Notes: generated by a model from the letters alone, not told the origin. DNA of 64,000 bases from Neobacillus niacini (GCF_030817595.1 NZ_JAUSZN010000001.1:5692001-5756000), one strand, 5' to 3'. Shown: positions 38,284-47,633, numbered from the stretch's first letter. A program made the numbers and translations.

Positions 38284-39481
38284 TCGAATATTGATTCGCT
38301 ATGGTGAAATCTCTACCAAAGGCAGAAATAGAAAGAAATTTGTAGACAAGTTAAGAAAGAGTGTTCGAATTGCACTTGCTTCCTTTCCGAAGATAAAAAT
38401 TCGGGCTGAGCGTGACAGGATGTACGTGCTCGTAAATGGTGAAAACGTTGATGAAATCATCAAGTCATTGAAAAATATTTTTGGTATCCAATCCCTTAGT
38501 CCAGCGATAAGGGTTGAAAAAGATCTTGACCAGATGAAGGAGGCTGCTCTTTCTTTAGTAAAAAGCCTGTACAAAGAAGGACAAACCTTTAAAATCTCTC
38601 CCAAACGTTCTGATAAAACATTTGAGTTAGATACAAGTGGTATCAATCATACATTTGGCGGGTATATTCTTGAAAATATTCCAGGCATTAAGGTAGATGT
38701 GAAAAATCCTGATATTAACTTGAAAATTGAGGTTCTTAGCGAGGCTATCTACATGTCTTGTGAGAACATCCTGGGAGCTGGGGGACTGCCGGTTGGCTCA
38801 AGTGGTAAGGCGATGTTGATGCTGTCCGGAGGAATCGATAGTCCGGTGGCCGGATATTTGACAATGAAACGCGGAGTAGAAATTGAGGCTGTACATTTTT
38901 TCAGTCCACCGTATACAAGTGAAAGATCAAAGGAAAAAGTAATTGACCTAGCAAAGAAACTAGCTGAAATATTTGGTTCGATGAAACTTCATATCGTTCC
39001 GTTTACGGCTATTCAACAATCGATAAAAGAACAAATTCCTGAAAATTACTCTATGACAACCACAAGAAGATTTATGCTTCGAATAACGGATGAGCTTAGA
39101 AGAAAACAGGAAGGTCTTGCGATTATTACGGGAGATAATCTTGGTCAGGTGGCAAGTCAAACATTAGAGAGTATGTATGCGATTAATGATGTTACCAATA
39201 CTCCAATTCTGAGGCCTTTGCTCACTATGGATAAAAATGATATTATAAAAATCGCCAAAGATATTGATACCTATGATATCTCAATAAGACCTTTCGAGGA
39301 TTGCTGCACTATTTTCGTTCCATCATCACCAAAAACAAAACCAAAAAAAGAAAAAGTGCAGCACTACGAAAGCTTCTTCGACTACGAACCACTAATCCAA
39401 GAAGCAGTCGAAAAAACAGAAATGCTCACAATCAAACCAGATAGCAAAGAACAACCAACCGAATTCGAGGATTTATTCTAA
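38273..39481 (+). CDS. thiI: tRNA 4-thiouridine synthase ThiI
   Basis: Uses ATP to activate tRNA position 8 and inserts sulfur delivered by NifZ; may also serve thiamine synthesis. 402 residues. N-terminal ferredoxin-like and THUMP domains (to about 165), then the PP-loop SGGIDSPVAGY (~184). No rhodanese domain at the C-terminus, as usual in Bacillus; it ends in a charged tail. The start overlaps nifZ. Confidence 0.93.
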   Translation: MNYDRILIRYGEISTKGRNRKKFVDKLRKSVRIALASFPKIKIRAERDRMYVLVNGENVDEIIKSLKNIFGIQSLSPAIRVEKDLDQMKEAALSLVKSLYKEGQTFKISPKRSDKTFELDTSGINHTFGGYILENIPGIKVDVKNPDINLKIEVLSEAIYMSCENILGAGGLPVGSSGKAMLMLSGGIDSPVAGYLTMKRGVEIEAVHFFSPPYTSERSKEKVIDLAKKLAEIFGSMKLHIVPFTAIQQSIKEQIPENYSMTTTRRFMLRITDELRRKQEGLAIITGDNLGQVASQTLESMYAINDVTNTPILRPLLTMDKNDIIKIAKDIDTYDISIRPFEDCCTIFVPSSPKTKPKKEKVQHYESFFDYEPLIQEAVEKTEMLTIKPDSKEQPTEFEDLF

Positions 39482-39517
39482 CTTAACTGTGATAAGTCAA
39501 AATATATATTGTCACAA

Positions 39518-39649
39518 TGTTGATTGGAACGGAAGGCACGCAGACTCCTGCAGGAGTACGGAGCTAGTGAGACCCCACAGGCGCTTTAGCGCCGAGGAGG
39601 CTCACCGCAACGCCTGCGGAAAGCGAAGTGCCTGGAGTTCCAATCAACA
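39518..39649. repeat. Modular intergenic repeat, core-only copy (132 bp)
   Basis: TGTTGATTGGAAC / GTTCCAATCAACA inner inverted arms are perfect. Core with CTCCTGCAGG...GACCCCACAGG, GCGCTTTAGCGC and GAGGAGGCTC. No outer AGGCTGTGTTAA end; only a weak AACTGTGATAA at 39485. It lies 36 bases after thiI. Confidence 0.85.
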
Positions 39650-39717
39650 TTCTTCTGAACAGTATATGTCCTCATGAAACTTGTGAAATATTTGTGAACA
39701 ATTACCAATTCTAAAAA

Positions 39718-39748
39718 AGTATATAGCCATGTGATTCTACACATTCTA
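39718..39748 (+). promoter_or_regulatory. Candidate sigma-G promoter of the SASP gene
   Basis: AGTATA, 18 bases, CATTCTA: fits the sigma-G -10 (CATWMTA) and 4 of 6 at the -35 (TGMATA). It is 24 bases before the start codon, as expected for a forespore gene. Confidence 0.55.
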
Positions 39749-39771
39749 TACTCACAAGGAGGTGATATCAC

Positions 39772-39975
39772 ATGGCTAATAACAACAACTCAAACAATTT
39801 ACTTGTACCTGGTGTAGAGCAAGCTCTTCAACAAATGAAATATGAAATTGCTCAAGAATTTGGTGTAAACCTTGGTGCAGACACTACTTCACGTGCTAAC
39901 GGTTCTGTTGGTGGTGAAATCACTAAGCGTTTAGTATCAATGGCTGAGTCTCAATTAAGCGGATTTTCACGATAA
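39772..39975 (+). CDS. sspA: Alpha/beta-type small acid-soluble spore protein
   Basis: 67-residue DNA-coating protein of dormant spores. Conserved blocks: [23 protein letters not shown], containing the germination protease site around YEIAQEFGV, and [16 protein letters not shown]. It follows thiI, as sspA does in B. subtilis. The paralogue letter is tentative. Very strong AAGGAGGTGAT ribosome site. Confidence 0.9.
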   Translation: MANNNNSNNLLVPGVEQALQQMKYEIAQEFGVNLGADTTSRANGSVGGEITKRLVSMAESQLSGFSR

Positions 39976-39995
39976 CAAATGAATACGATGGCTAC

Positions 39996-40028
39996 AGAGA
40001 GTGGGATTTTTCCCACTCTCTTTTTCTT
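39996..40028 (+). terminator. SASP gene terminator
   Basis: AGAGAGTGGGA / TCCCACTCTCT perfect 11-bp stem with a T-rich tail. Confidence 0.92.
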
Positions 40029-40121
40029 TACTTTTTTTCAGTATAACAATTTTAAATTTTTGAATAATTTTGTATAATAAGTCTTGTGATGATGTATATA
40101 TCTGGAATGAGGGGGAGAAAC

Positions 40122-41705
40122 ATGAACCGCGAAGAATTAATTGCACCAGAAAAGTATAATCTTGTATCGGAAGTAGAACGATTTGCAAAAGATCCCAACA
40201 GATTAGCATTAAAATGGGAAAATGAAGCAGGGGAAACAAAACAGGTTACATATGAAGAATTAATAAAAAAAGTTAATCAAGCGGGAAATGTTTTCATACA
40301 AAATGGTTTAAAAAAAGGCGATGTAGTCTTAGTAGTAATACCAAGACTTATTGAAGCCTATGTTGTATATTTAGCTGCATTAAAAGCCGGTCTAGTTGTT
40401 ATTCCAAGTTCAGAAATGCTGCGAGAGAAGGATCTTCAATATAGAATTTCACATGGTGATGTTAAAGCTATAGTCAGCTATTATCCGTATGTGGACCAAT
40501 TTAAAAATAGTACTAGTCCACAACCACTATTAAAGTTTTCAGTCGGCGAAAAGCAAGAAGGCTGGATTTTTTTAGAAGAAGAAATGAAGGCGGCATCACA
40601 GGAATTTGAATTTGCTGAAACCCTTCGCGAGGATATGGCTTTTTTATCCTATACCTCAGGAACAACCGGTAATCCGAAAGGTGTTGTACATACACATGGA
40701 TGGGCATTTGCTCATTTAAAAACTGCAGCATCAAAGTGGCTTTGTATAGAAGACGGTGATACAGTATGGGCAACTGCGGCTCCTGGCTGGCAAAAGTGGA
40801 TCTGGAGTCCATTTTTATCTGTACTTGGTTCAGGCGGAACGGGATTAGTATATAATGGTAAGTTTGAACCACAAAAATACTTGAGCCTCTTAGAAAAATA
40901 TTCTGTAAATGTTCTATGTTGTACACCCACCGAATATCGGTTAATGGCGAAGGTAGAAAACCTCGATGATTTTAAATTACCTAGCCTTCATAGTGCTGTT
41001 TCCGCCGGGGAGCCGCTTAATCGAGAGGTTATCGATACTTTCAAAAGACATTTTAATGTTGATGTCCGTGACGGCTATGGACAAACTGAAAATACCTTGT
41101 TGGTTGGCGTAACAAAAGGAATGGAGTTGAAATCTGGTTCAATGGGCAAACCAACTCCGGGCAATCGAGTGGAAATTATAAATGAGGAAGGCGAAGTCTG
41201 TCCTGTCGGTGAAGTTGGGGATATTGCCGTACATGTTGAAACGCCGGCATTGTTTAAAAATTATTATAAGGACCCGGAAAGAACCGCAATGCAATTCCGT
41301 GGTGATTACTATATTACAGGGGATAAAGCAAAAAGGGATGAAGATGGATACTTTTGGTTTGAAGGCCGTGGTGATGATATTATTATTAGTTCAGGCTATA
41401 CAATTGGACCTTTTGAAGTAGAGGATGCACTTGTCAAACATCCATTTGTAAAAGAATGTGCAGTAGTGGCAAGCCCTGACGAAATTCGCGGTTTTATTGT
41501 AAAGGCTTTTGTTGTCTTAAAAGACGATGTCGATGCAAATGACCCAGAATTAACAAAGAATCTTCAAGAGCATGTTAAAACACTTACAGCTCCTTATAAA
41601 TATCCAAGGAAAATTGAATATGTATCTGAACTCCCAAAAACCACTTCAGGGAAAATTCGACGAATTGAGCTTCGCCAGCAAGAACTGCAATCTATCAAAC
41701 AATAG
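40122..41705 (+). CDS. mbcS: Acyl-CoA synthetase (MbcS-like)
   Basis: ANL-superfamily ligase of 527 residues, close to acetyl-/methylbutyryl-CoA synthetases. Motifs: YTSGTTGNPKGVVHTHGW, DGYGQTEN and YFWFEGRGDDIIISSGYTIGPFEVE, with the C-terminal lysine in PKTTSGKIRR. B. subtilis MbcS activates branched short-chain acids and lies in the same neighbourhood; the substrate here is inferred. ATG at 40122 after GAGGGGGAG; the frame opens at 40086. Confidence 0.8.
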   Translation: MNREELIAPEKYNLVSEVERFAKDPNRLALKWENEAGETKQVTYEELIKKVNQAGNVFIQNGLKKGDVVLVVIPRLIEAYVVYLAALKAGLVVIPSSEMLREKDLQYRISHGDVKAIVSYYPYVDQFKNSTSPQPLLKFSVGEKQEGWIFLEEEMKAASQEFEFAETLREDMAFLSYTSGTTGNPKGVVHTHGWAFAHLKTAASKWLCIEDGDTVWATAAPGWQKWIWSPFLSVLGSGGTGLVYNGKFEPQKYLSLLEKYSVNVLCCTPTEYRLMAKVENLDDFKLPSLHSAVSAGEPLNREVIDTFKRHFNVDVRDGYGQTENTLLVGVTKGMELKSGSMGKPTPGNRVEIINEEGEVCPVGEVGDIAVHVETPALFKNYYKDPERTAMQFRGDYYITGDKAKRDEDGYFWFEGRGDDIIISSGYTIGPFEVEDALVKHPFVKECAVVASPDEIRGFIVKAFVVLKDDVDANDPELTKNLQEHVKTLTAPYKYPRKIEYVSELPKTTSGKIRRIELRQQELQSIKQ

Positions 41706-41712
41706 CGCTGAT

Positions 41713-41743
41713 AAAAGGCTGTCCATTTTAGACAGCCTTTTTG
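41713..41743 (+). terminator. mbcS terminator
   Basis: AAAAGGCTGTC / GACAGCCTTTTT with a 7-base loop. Confidence 0.9.
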
Positions 41744-41747
41744 TTAT

Positions 41748-42051
41748 TAGCTGTGTTAAAGCTAAATTTATTATTTGCACCCTGTTGATTTGCGCGGAAG
41801 GCACGAAGACTCCTCGAAAATGCTATCGCATTTTCTTCGTGTGTGGGCAAATTCGAGGAAGAAATTCAATGTCCTGCAGGAGTACGGAGCAAGTGAGACC
41901 CCGCAGGCGCTAGCGCTGAGGAGGCTCACCGCAACGCCTGCGGAAAGCGAAGTGCCTCGGGAACAGGCAAAGACCGCCTGTCCCTGCGATGCTAATTCCA
42001 AGAAGCATTCCTTAGTGGAGCGCAAATCGACAGGCCACTTTAACATAGCAT
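41748..42051. repeat. Modular intergenic repeat, long copy 2 (about 304 bp)
   Basis: Outer ends TAGCTGTGTTAA / TTAACATAGCA (slightly decayed). Inner arms CTGTTGATTTGCGC / GCGCAAATCGACAG show compensating changes on both arms. It carries the same modules A (41813-41865 region) and B (41960-42017 region) at the same places as the copy at 14611. Almost identical total length to that copy. Confidence 0.85.
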
Positions 42052-42056
42052 AACCA

Positions 42057-42875
42057 TTATAGAAAAGTTCTTTTAACTTTTTCCCAGAAAGAATTATCTT
42101 TAAGCTTCAGAGTTTTAATTTTCTTATCACTGAGTCTAATTTGGATTTTATCAACATGACGAATGCTCAAAGCCTCATTGTCTAAACCCATTGTAGGGTG
42201 CTCATTGCCTTCCGAAATAATTTTAAGAGTCAGAGAGCGATTACCGCCAATCACAAAGGGAGCACCTAATGTACGATATTTGTTGTTATTAATGGATGCA
42301 ACCTCACTGACCTGCATGCAGGGGATTAAGGGGTCAACGACCGCACCATTAACAGATTTATTGTAAGCCGTACTTCCTGTTGGTGTAGCAACAATCAATC
42401 CATCTCCACGGAAGGTTTCAAAATGTAATTCATCAATAAAAACATCTAATTCTAGCGTTCTAATGATGGAAGAGCGAATACTAAACTCATTGAGGCATGG
42501 AAATACCCCTTGTCCATCGACCATGACTTCAATAATCGGATAACGCCGTACCTTTAAATCTTCATTCGTAACAGCCTCAACCTTAGAAACGGCTTCAACC
42601 ATTTTAGAGGAATCATTAATTTTGAAATCACAATACATACTTAAACTATCCTTTGTTGTAATACCACAATAAAGGACATCATCACGAAAACCTGTTTTCC
42701 TTACTGCTTGAAGGAAAGTGCCATCATCACCGATGCTCGCAATAATATTGGCATCACGGTGATCATTTACAATCGTTAAACCATATTGCTTTGCGGAATC
42801 ATCTAAATTCCCTATCCTCTTCAGCATGTCCTTATCTAAATGATGATAAAAGTAGATATTTCGTCTATGTCCCAT
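42057..42875 (-). CDS. nadK: NAD kinase, second type (YtdI/PpnKB-like)
   Basis: Phosphorylates NAD to NADP. 272 residues. The ATP loop reads SIGDDGTFLQAVR (GDDGT where most NAD kinases have GGDGT; usual for the Bacillus second paralogue). LNEFSIRSS and TPTGSTAYNKSVNGAVVDP follow. ATG at 42875, after TTGGAGGGCACT; the frame extends to 43010 without such a site. Confidence 0.88.
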   Translation of the reverse strand: MGHRRNIYFYHHLDKDMLKRIGNLDDSAKQYGLTIVNDHRDANIIASIGDDGTFLQAVRKTGFRDDVLYCGITTKDSLSMYCDFKINDSSKMVEAVSKVEAVTNEDLKVRRYPIIEVMVDGQGVFPCLNEFSIRSSIIRTLELDVFIDELHFETFRGDGLIVATPTGSTAYNKSVNGAVVDPLIPCMQVSEVASINNNKYRTLGAPFVIGGNRSLTLKIISEGNEHPTMGLDNEALSIRHVDKIQIRLSDKKIKTLKLKDNSFWEKVKRTFL

Positions 42876-43035
42876 AGTGCCCTCCAAATTTTGATTATTA
42901 ATTTTGAGAAAAATTCCCATGAAACTTTTTATTTTTGATAAACTTAGGAAGTCTGCTTTAATTTTAGCATTATTTTGAAACAATATTAAATTATGTAAGG
43001 GAAAATTCATAAGAATTAAAGGAGGAGTCTAACGC

Positions 43036-44046
43036 ATGAATGGGAAACGATGGGCCGCCCTTGGTATTGCAGCGGCATTATTTTTTGTATCTGTCGTAAT
43101 TAACTTTTTATCTGCCTTTGCTTTTAAAGGGGTAGAAACTGATTTAAGTGAGCTCTTAGCTGCGACAGAGCTGCCTTTCACCGAGGAAGTTGTGCTGGAA
43201 GGAAATGAAATGAAAAAGATTGCCGTACTCGACGTTGATGGCGTTATACAAGATACAAACAGTGCGGAATCTTTCTTTCAATCCGCTGGATACAATCACC
43301 AAGGATTTATGAAAAAATTAGAATACATAAAAGAAGATGATACCGTAAAGGGGATTATACTTAAGGTTAACTCTCCCGGTGGCGGTGTAGTGGAAAGTGC
43401 TGAAATTCATGATAAATTAGTTGAAATTCAAAAGAAAACAAAGAAACCAGTCTATGTTTCAATGGGTTCAATGGCTGCCTCTGGCGGTTATTATATTTCA
43501 ACTGCAGCCAAAAAGATTTTTGCAAGTGAAGAAACGATGACAGGCTCTCTTGGAGTCATCATGCAAGGAATTAATTATGAAGGATTGGCTGAGAAGTATG
43601 GCGTAGATTTTGTGACCATCAAAAGCGGCCAATATAAAGACATCATGAGCCCAACTCGCCAAATGACAGAAGACGAACGGCAAATTCTCCAACGTATGAT
43701 TGACAATTCCTACGAAGGGTTCGTGAAGGTAATTTCAGAGGGTAGGAAAATGACCACAGACCAAGTAAAACAAATTGCCGATGGAAGAATTTACGATGGA
43801 AGACAAGCCAAAGAGTTAAATTTGATAGATGGCTTTGGATATCTAGATGATGTAATACAACAAATGAAGAATGACGAAAAGCTAAAAGACGCTAAGGTTG
43901 TCCGTTACACCGAGGCATTAGGTTTCGGTTCACTATTGAATTTAAAGGTTCAGAAATTAATCGGTACCGAAAATGATATGACCGGAATTATGGAAATATT
44001 ATCAAGGCCTAATTCTCCACGTTTAATGTACTTATATGCAGAGTAG
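43036..44046 (+). CDS. sppA: Signal peptide peptidase SppA
   Basis: Membrane serine protease with a Ser/Lys dyad that degrades leftover signal peptides. 336 residues. N-terminal membrane helix (~6-27). SPGGGVVESAEIHD, catalytic Ser in GSMAASGGYYIS, catalytic Lys in the KSGQYKDI segment. The short Bacillus form has a single peptidase domain. ATG at 43036 after AAAGGAGGAG. Cotranscribed with yteJ 12 bases downstream. Confidence 0.93.
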   Translation: MNGKRWAALGIAAALFFVSVVINFLSAFAFKGVETDLSELLAATELPFTEEVVLEGNEMKKIAVLDVDGVIQDTNSAESFFQSAGYNHQGFMKKLEYIKEDDTVKGIILKVNSPGGGVVESAEIHDKLVEIQKKTKKPVYVSMGSMAASGGYYISTAAKKIFASEETMTGSLGVIMQGINYEGLAEKYGVDFVTIKSGQYKDIMSPTRQMTEDERQILQRMIDNSYEGFVKVISEGRKMTTDQVKQIADGRIYDGRQAKELNLIDGFGYLDDVIQQMKNDEKLKDAKVVRYTEALGFGSLLNLKVQKLIGTENDMTGIMEILSRPNSPRLMYLYAE

Positions 44047-44058
44047 GGGGGAAACCAG

Positions 44059-44538
44059 ATGGAAACTGAAAATCAAGAGGAATTTGCTAATTCAATGACA
44101 ATTAAGGAACCCCATACTGTCTCTTTTCGTTTTGCCGGTTTTTGGATGCGGTTTTGGGCATACCTGCTCGATTTGATTGTTATAGGGAGCATAGAGAGAT
44201 TAATCATTAATCCTCTATTTCGAATCTTAGAGATTCCATTAGTAGAATTTAATATGTTTGCTCCTATTTCAATTGCTTCAGCAATCATATTTTATTTATA
44301 TTTTGTGTTAATGACCAAGTACTTTCATCAGACTCTTGGAAAAATGGTATTCGGATTAAGAGTGGTTGATTTGAAGAGTGAAAAATTGTCCTGGGGAACA
44401 ATCCTTTTTCGTGAATGGATTGGTCGATTTATCTCGGCAACAATTGTTGTAGGCTATATTGTCGTTGCTTTTTTACCAAGGAAACAAGGTCTTCATGACC
44501 TATTTACAGACACTTCCGTTATCCATGTAGAACGATAA
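44059..44538 (+). CDS. yteJ: RDD-family membrane protein YteJ
   Basis: 159 residues with three or four membrane helices and the RDD signature at the start of helix 1 (AGFWMRFWAYLLDLIVIG), then LGKMVFGLRVVDLKSEK. In B. subtilis it is paired with sppA. As I recall, it is linked there to lantibiotic resistance and SppA control. Confidence 0.85.
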   Translation: METENQEEFANSMTIKEPHTVSFRFAGFWMRFWAYLLDLIVIGSIERLIINPLFRILEIPLVEFNMFAPISIASAIIFYLYFVLMTKYFHQTLGKMVFGLRVVDLKSEKLSWGTILFREWIGRFISATIVVGYIVVAFLPRKQGLHDLFTDTSVIHVER

Positions 44539-44544
44539 ATTTTG

Positions 44545-44578
44545 ACCCGCCAACGCTTGTTGGCGGGTTTATTTTTTT
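44545..44578 (+). terminator. sppA-yteJ terminator
   Basis: ACCCGCCAAC / GTTGGCGGGT with a 4-base loop and a T-rich tail. Confidence 0.9.
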
Positions 44579-44618
44579 CTCTTAAGGTGATACTAATAGG
44601 CTGAAAGGGTGTGAAAAA

Positions 44619-45311
44619 ATGAATTGGCTGGTTATAGTACTCATTCTTATCCTATTATTCATTCTTCTAATCATTTTTTCAAAACTAACGATTCGCCTTA
44701 ATTATTTCCATCATAATGACAACGATGAATTGAAAATACAGTTTAGAATCTGGTTCGGCTTAATTCGATACACAATCAATGTACCGTTTGTCAAAATTGA
44801 TGAAAACTCCCCAAGCATTGTCATGAAGGGCAATACAAAAATGGGAGATTCAAGTGAAAAACAGTCTCCGACAAAGGAAGCGCAAATCACAAAAGATGGT
44901 ATCATATCAAAATTTACTAACGCAAAAGAAATCTTCCAGCATGTTGTTAATGTCAATATCATCGTAAAGAAATTTATGAAAAAAATAGTAATCAAACATT
45001 TTGAATGGCATTCGTTAGTGGGGGTAGGTGATGCTGCACATACAGCGATCATAACGGGTGCACTTTGGACACTTAAGGGAAGTATTATGGGGATGCTCAG
45101 TCACTTTTTGAGGCTGAAGGAAATGCCGGTACTATCAATCACACCCCATTTTCAATTGGCTATTATCCAAACCCATATCACATGTATTTTTCAGTTTCGT
45201 ATCGGGTATGCTATTTTAGCAGGATTAAAACTAATTAAATTTTGGAAGGGCGGACGCCCAAATCTCAAAATGGAAACTGCCTGTTCAAAGGAAAAAACTA
45301 AAACCGTGTAA
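44619..45311 (+). CDS. ytfI: YtfI, DUF2953 protein
   Basis: 230 residues. One strong N-terminal membrane helix (WLVIVLILILLFILLIIF), then the DUF2953 domain (FRIWFGLIRYTI; FEWHSLVGVGDAAHTAIITGALW). Upstream partner of ytfJ with 17 bases between them. Thought to belong to the forespore gene set with ytfJ; role unknown. ATG at 44619 after GAAAGGGTG. Confidence 0.85.
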   Translation: MNWLVIVLILILLFILLIIFSKLTIRLNYFHHNDNDELKIQFRIWFGLIRYTINVPFVKIDENSPSIVMKGNTKMGDSSEKQSPTKEAQITKDGIISKFTNAKEIFQHVVNVNIIVKKFMKKIVIKHFEWHSLVGVGDAAHTAIITGALWTLKGSIMGMLSHFLRLKEMPVLSITPHFQLAIIQTHITCIFQFRIGYAILAGLKLIKFWKGGRPNLKMETACSKEKTKTV

Positions 45312-45328
45312 AAGAGGAGGAAACAGCT

Positions 45329-45820
45329 ATGTCTGAACATCCAATTCAAGGTTTAATGACGACTGCGATGGAAAGTTTAAAAGAAATGATTGACGTTAAT
45401 ACGATTATTGGTGATCCTGTTGAAACTCCTGACGGAAGTGTTATTCTTACCGTCTCCAAAGTGGGCTTTGGATTTGCCGCTGGTGGAAGTGAATTTAAAA
45501 TAGACGGGTCACAATCAAAAGGACAAGAAGAAGGTAAAGGTTCTCCTTCAAAGCTTCCATTTGGCGGAGGTAGCGGTGGCGGAGTCTCTATAACTCCAAT
45601 TGCATTCTTAATTGTAAACTCAAAAGGTGTGAAAATGCTCCATCTTGACGAAAGTACCCACCTATATGAAAAGATTTTAGAATTGGCGCCTCAAGCGGTC
45701 GATAAGATTCAACAAATGTTCTCGAAAAAAAATGAGCAGCAAAATTCCCAGCAAGGAGCTCAGCAGGGATCGCAGCAATCCAAGCAAAACGAATCTCCAA
45801 AGCAAGAATTTGATATATAA
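45329..45820 (+). CDS. ytfJ: Sporulation protein GerW/YtfJ
   Basis: 163 residues. Conserved core PIQGLMTTAMESLKEMIDVNTIIGDPVETPDGSVILTVSKVGFGFAAGGSEF, a Gly-rich loop, and ITPIAFLIVNSKGVKMLHLD; the C-terminus is a Gln/Ser-rich tail. In B. subtilis it is needed for spore germination with L-alanine. AAAGAGGAGG precedes the ATG. Confidence 0.9.
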   Translation: MSEHPIQGLMTTAMESLKEMIDVNTIIGDPVETPDGSVILTVSKVGFGFAAGGSEFKIDGSQSKGQEEGKGSPSKLPFGGGSGGGVSITPIAFLIVNSKGVKMLHLDESTHLYEKILELAPQAVDKIQQMFSKKNEQQNSQQGAQQGSQQSKQNESPKQEFDI

Positions 45821-45823
45821 GTT

Positions 45824-45867
45824 AAAAAGTTAACTTCCACATACAAACGGGGGAGGTTAACTTTTTT
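45824..45867 (+). terminator. ytfIJ terminator
   Basis: AAAAAGTTAACTTCC / GGAGGTTAACTTTTTT. Confidence 0.85.
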
Positions 45868-45990
45868 CATGAAAATGAAAGCTTAAATAATTGCAAAAAG
45901 AATTCTGAAAAGATATATTTACACTGTACATAATTGTAATGAAGGCGAAATGGATTTGCTTTTGTTCGTACTATAAAGGAGGATGTTTAA

Positions 45991-46491
45991 ATGGCAAACG
46001 TAACTTTTAAGGGGAACCCAGTAACATTGCTAGGTAACGAAGTAAAGGTGGGAGAAAAAGCTCCTAATTTCAGCGTATTGGCGAATGATTTATCACCTGT
46101 AACCTTAGAAAATACAAAAGGGCAGGTACGTCTAATTAGCTCAGTTCCTTCTTTAGATACTGGCGTGTGTGATGCAGAAACTCGTCGTTTTAATGAAGAA
46201 GCAAATAGCTTAGGGGATGTAAAAATCCTAACTGTCAGTGTTGACCTGCCATTTGCACAAAAACGCTGGTGCGGAGCAAACGGAATTGAAAATGTTCAAA
46301 CATTATCAGACCACCGCGACCTTTCCTTCGGAGAAGCATACGGTGTTGCAATTCAAGAGTTAAGATTATTAACTCGTGCAGTCTTTGTTGTAGATTCTAC
46401 AGACACTGTTACGTATGTGGAATATGTAAGTGAGGCAACCAATCACCCGAACTATGAAGCAGCATTAGAAGCAGCTAGAAACGCAAAGTAA
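45991..46491 (+). CDS. tpx: Thiol peroxidase Tpx
   Basis: Atypical 2-Cys peroxiredoxin that reduces peroxides with thioredoxin. 166 residues. Peroxidatic Cys in VPSLDTGVCDAETRRF and resolving Cys in FAQKRWCGA. A TACATAATTGTAATG segment near 45928 resembles a PerR/Fur box only loosely. ATG at 45991 after GGAGGATG. Confidence 0.95.
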   Translation: MANVTFKGNPVTLLGNEVKVGEKAPNFSVLANDLSPVTLENTKGQVRLISSVPSLDTGVCDAETRRFNEEANSLGDVKILTVSVDLPFAQKRWCGANGIENVQTLSDHRDLSFGEAYGVAIQELRLLTRAVFVVDSTDTVTYVEYVSEATNHPNYEAALEAARNAK

Positions 46492-46508
46492 TTTTTAATG
46501 GCGATTAC

Positions 46509-46540
46509 GGCCTCGTCTATTGGATGAGGTCTTTTCTTTA
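46509..46540 (+). terminator. tpx terminator
   Basis: GGCCTCGTC / GGATGAGGTC stem with G-U pairs and TTTTCTTT. Confidence 0.7.
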
Positions 46541-46555
46541 TTTGGAGGTGTTAGC

Positions 46556-47539
46556 ATGAAAATCGCTCCAGTGGAACAGCTTTTCACACTATTTAATGAA
46601 ACAGCTCTTGTTTTACAGGAAGAACTATCATGTACATATTTAGAGGCATTAGCCGAAACAGGTGAGAATTTATTTCACGGCTCCATCCTTCAGGAGGAAG
46701 TAAGTGAAATAACGGAAAAGAGACTCAATAAACAATACAAAGAAATCAATTTAGACAAATTTACAAAAGAAGAGATTCGTAAAGCGTATCAGCTGGTAAT
46801 CTTAAAAGGAATGAAAGAAAATGTTCAGCCCAACCATCAGATGACACCTGATAGTGTGGGAATGCTGATTAGTTATCTAGTAGATAAGTTTATGGCCCAA
46901 TCTTCCTTCCGATTATTAGATCCTGCCATCGGAACAGGTAATTTAGTAACGACGGTACTAAATCAATTGCAAAAAAATGTACAATCCATTGGTATTGATA
47001 TTGATGACTTGTTAATTAAACTTGCCTATGTGAATGCAAATTTACAGGAACATCCGATTGAGCTTTTTAATCAGGATAGTCTCGAACCATTATTTATTGA
47101 TCCCGTCGACGCTGTGATAGCTGATTTACCTGTTGGGTATTATCCAAATGATGTTCGCGCGTTAGATTACAAATTAAAAGCGGAAAAAGGTCATTCCTAT
47201 GCTCACCACTTATTTATGGAGCAAAGTGTCCGCCACACCAAATCGGGAGGATATTTATTTTTTATCATTCCAAATGGCCTCTTTGAAAGTGATCAAGCAC
47301 ACCAGCTTCGTGATTTCTTTAAAGAAGAAGTCATTATTCAAGGGGTACTTCAACTGCCAATCAGTATGTTTAAGAATAAAAATGCAGCGAAAAGTATCTT
47401 AATCCTGCAGAAGAAGGGCGAAGGAATAGCTGCACCGAAACAAGCCTTACTTGCCAATCTTCCAAGCATATCAAGTGCAGTAGAGATGGACAATATCTTG
47501 AAAAAAATTGATAAATGGTTTCAAGATAATAAGCGATAA
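46556..47539 (+). CDS. ytxK: YtxK, class I methyltransferase (N6-adenine MTase-like)
   Basis: 327 residues. An N-terminal helical part is followed by a SAM fold: motif I LLDPAIGTGNLVTTV, GIDIDDLL, and motif IV as ADLPVGYYP in place of the NPPY of DNA adenine methylases. The fold is that of type I restriction M subunits, but there is no specificity or nuclease partner; it sits in the conserved tpx-ytxK-ackA order. The substrate is unknown. ATG at 46556 after TTTGGAGGTG. Confidence 0.85.
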   Translation: MKIAPVEQLFTLFNETALVLQEELSCTYLEALAETGENLFHGSILQEEVSEITEKRLNKQYKEINLDKFTKEEIRKAYQLVILKGMKENVQPNHQMTPDSVGMLISYLVDKFMAQSSFRLLDPAIGTGNLVTTVLNQLQKNVQSIGIDIDDLLIKLAYVNANLQEHPIELFNQDSLEPLFIDPVDAVIADLPVGYYPNDVRALDYKLKAEKGHSYAHHLFMEQSVRHTKSGGYLFFIIPNGLFESDQAHQLRDFFKEEVIIQGVLQLPISMFKNKNAAKSILILQKKGEGIAAPKQALLANLPSISSAVEMDNILKKIDKWFQDNKR

Positions 47540-47573
47540 AACCGGGATTCGTAACGGTTTTATCGCTTTTTTA
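47533..47573 (+). terminator. ytxK terminator
   Basis: GCGATAAAACCG / CGGTTTTATCGC perfect 12-bp stem with T6. It includes the ytxK stop codon. Confidence 0.92.
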
Positions 47574-47619
47574 TTGGTTTAGAACAATTAGAATAATGTG
47601 AATAAATTTTCATTTTAGA

Positions 47620-47633
47620 GGTAACCGTTTCCA
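47620..47633 (+). promoter_or_regulatory. Candidate cre upstream of ackA
   Basis: GGTAACCGTTTCCA matches the cre consensus at 12 of 14 positions. It is centred about 55 bases upstream of the predicted start, the position used by CcpA to activate ackA in B. subtilis. Confidence 0.6.

Noticed and set aside
38299..38646. 115-codon minus-strand frame inside thiI
   Set aside because: Shadow of thiI with no ribosome site; the same applies to other antisense frames within large genes.
41771..42053. 91- and 92-codon frames on opposite strands
   Set aside because: Both lie within long repeat copy 2 and mirror each other because of its inverted arms.
45920..45945. PerR/Fur box before tpx
   Set aside because: Only about 10 of 15 positions fit the consensus and the region is AT-rich, so chance is likely.
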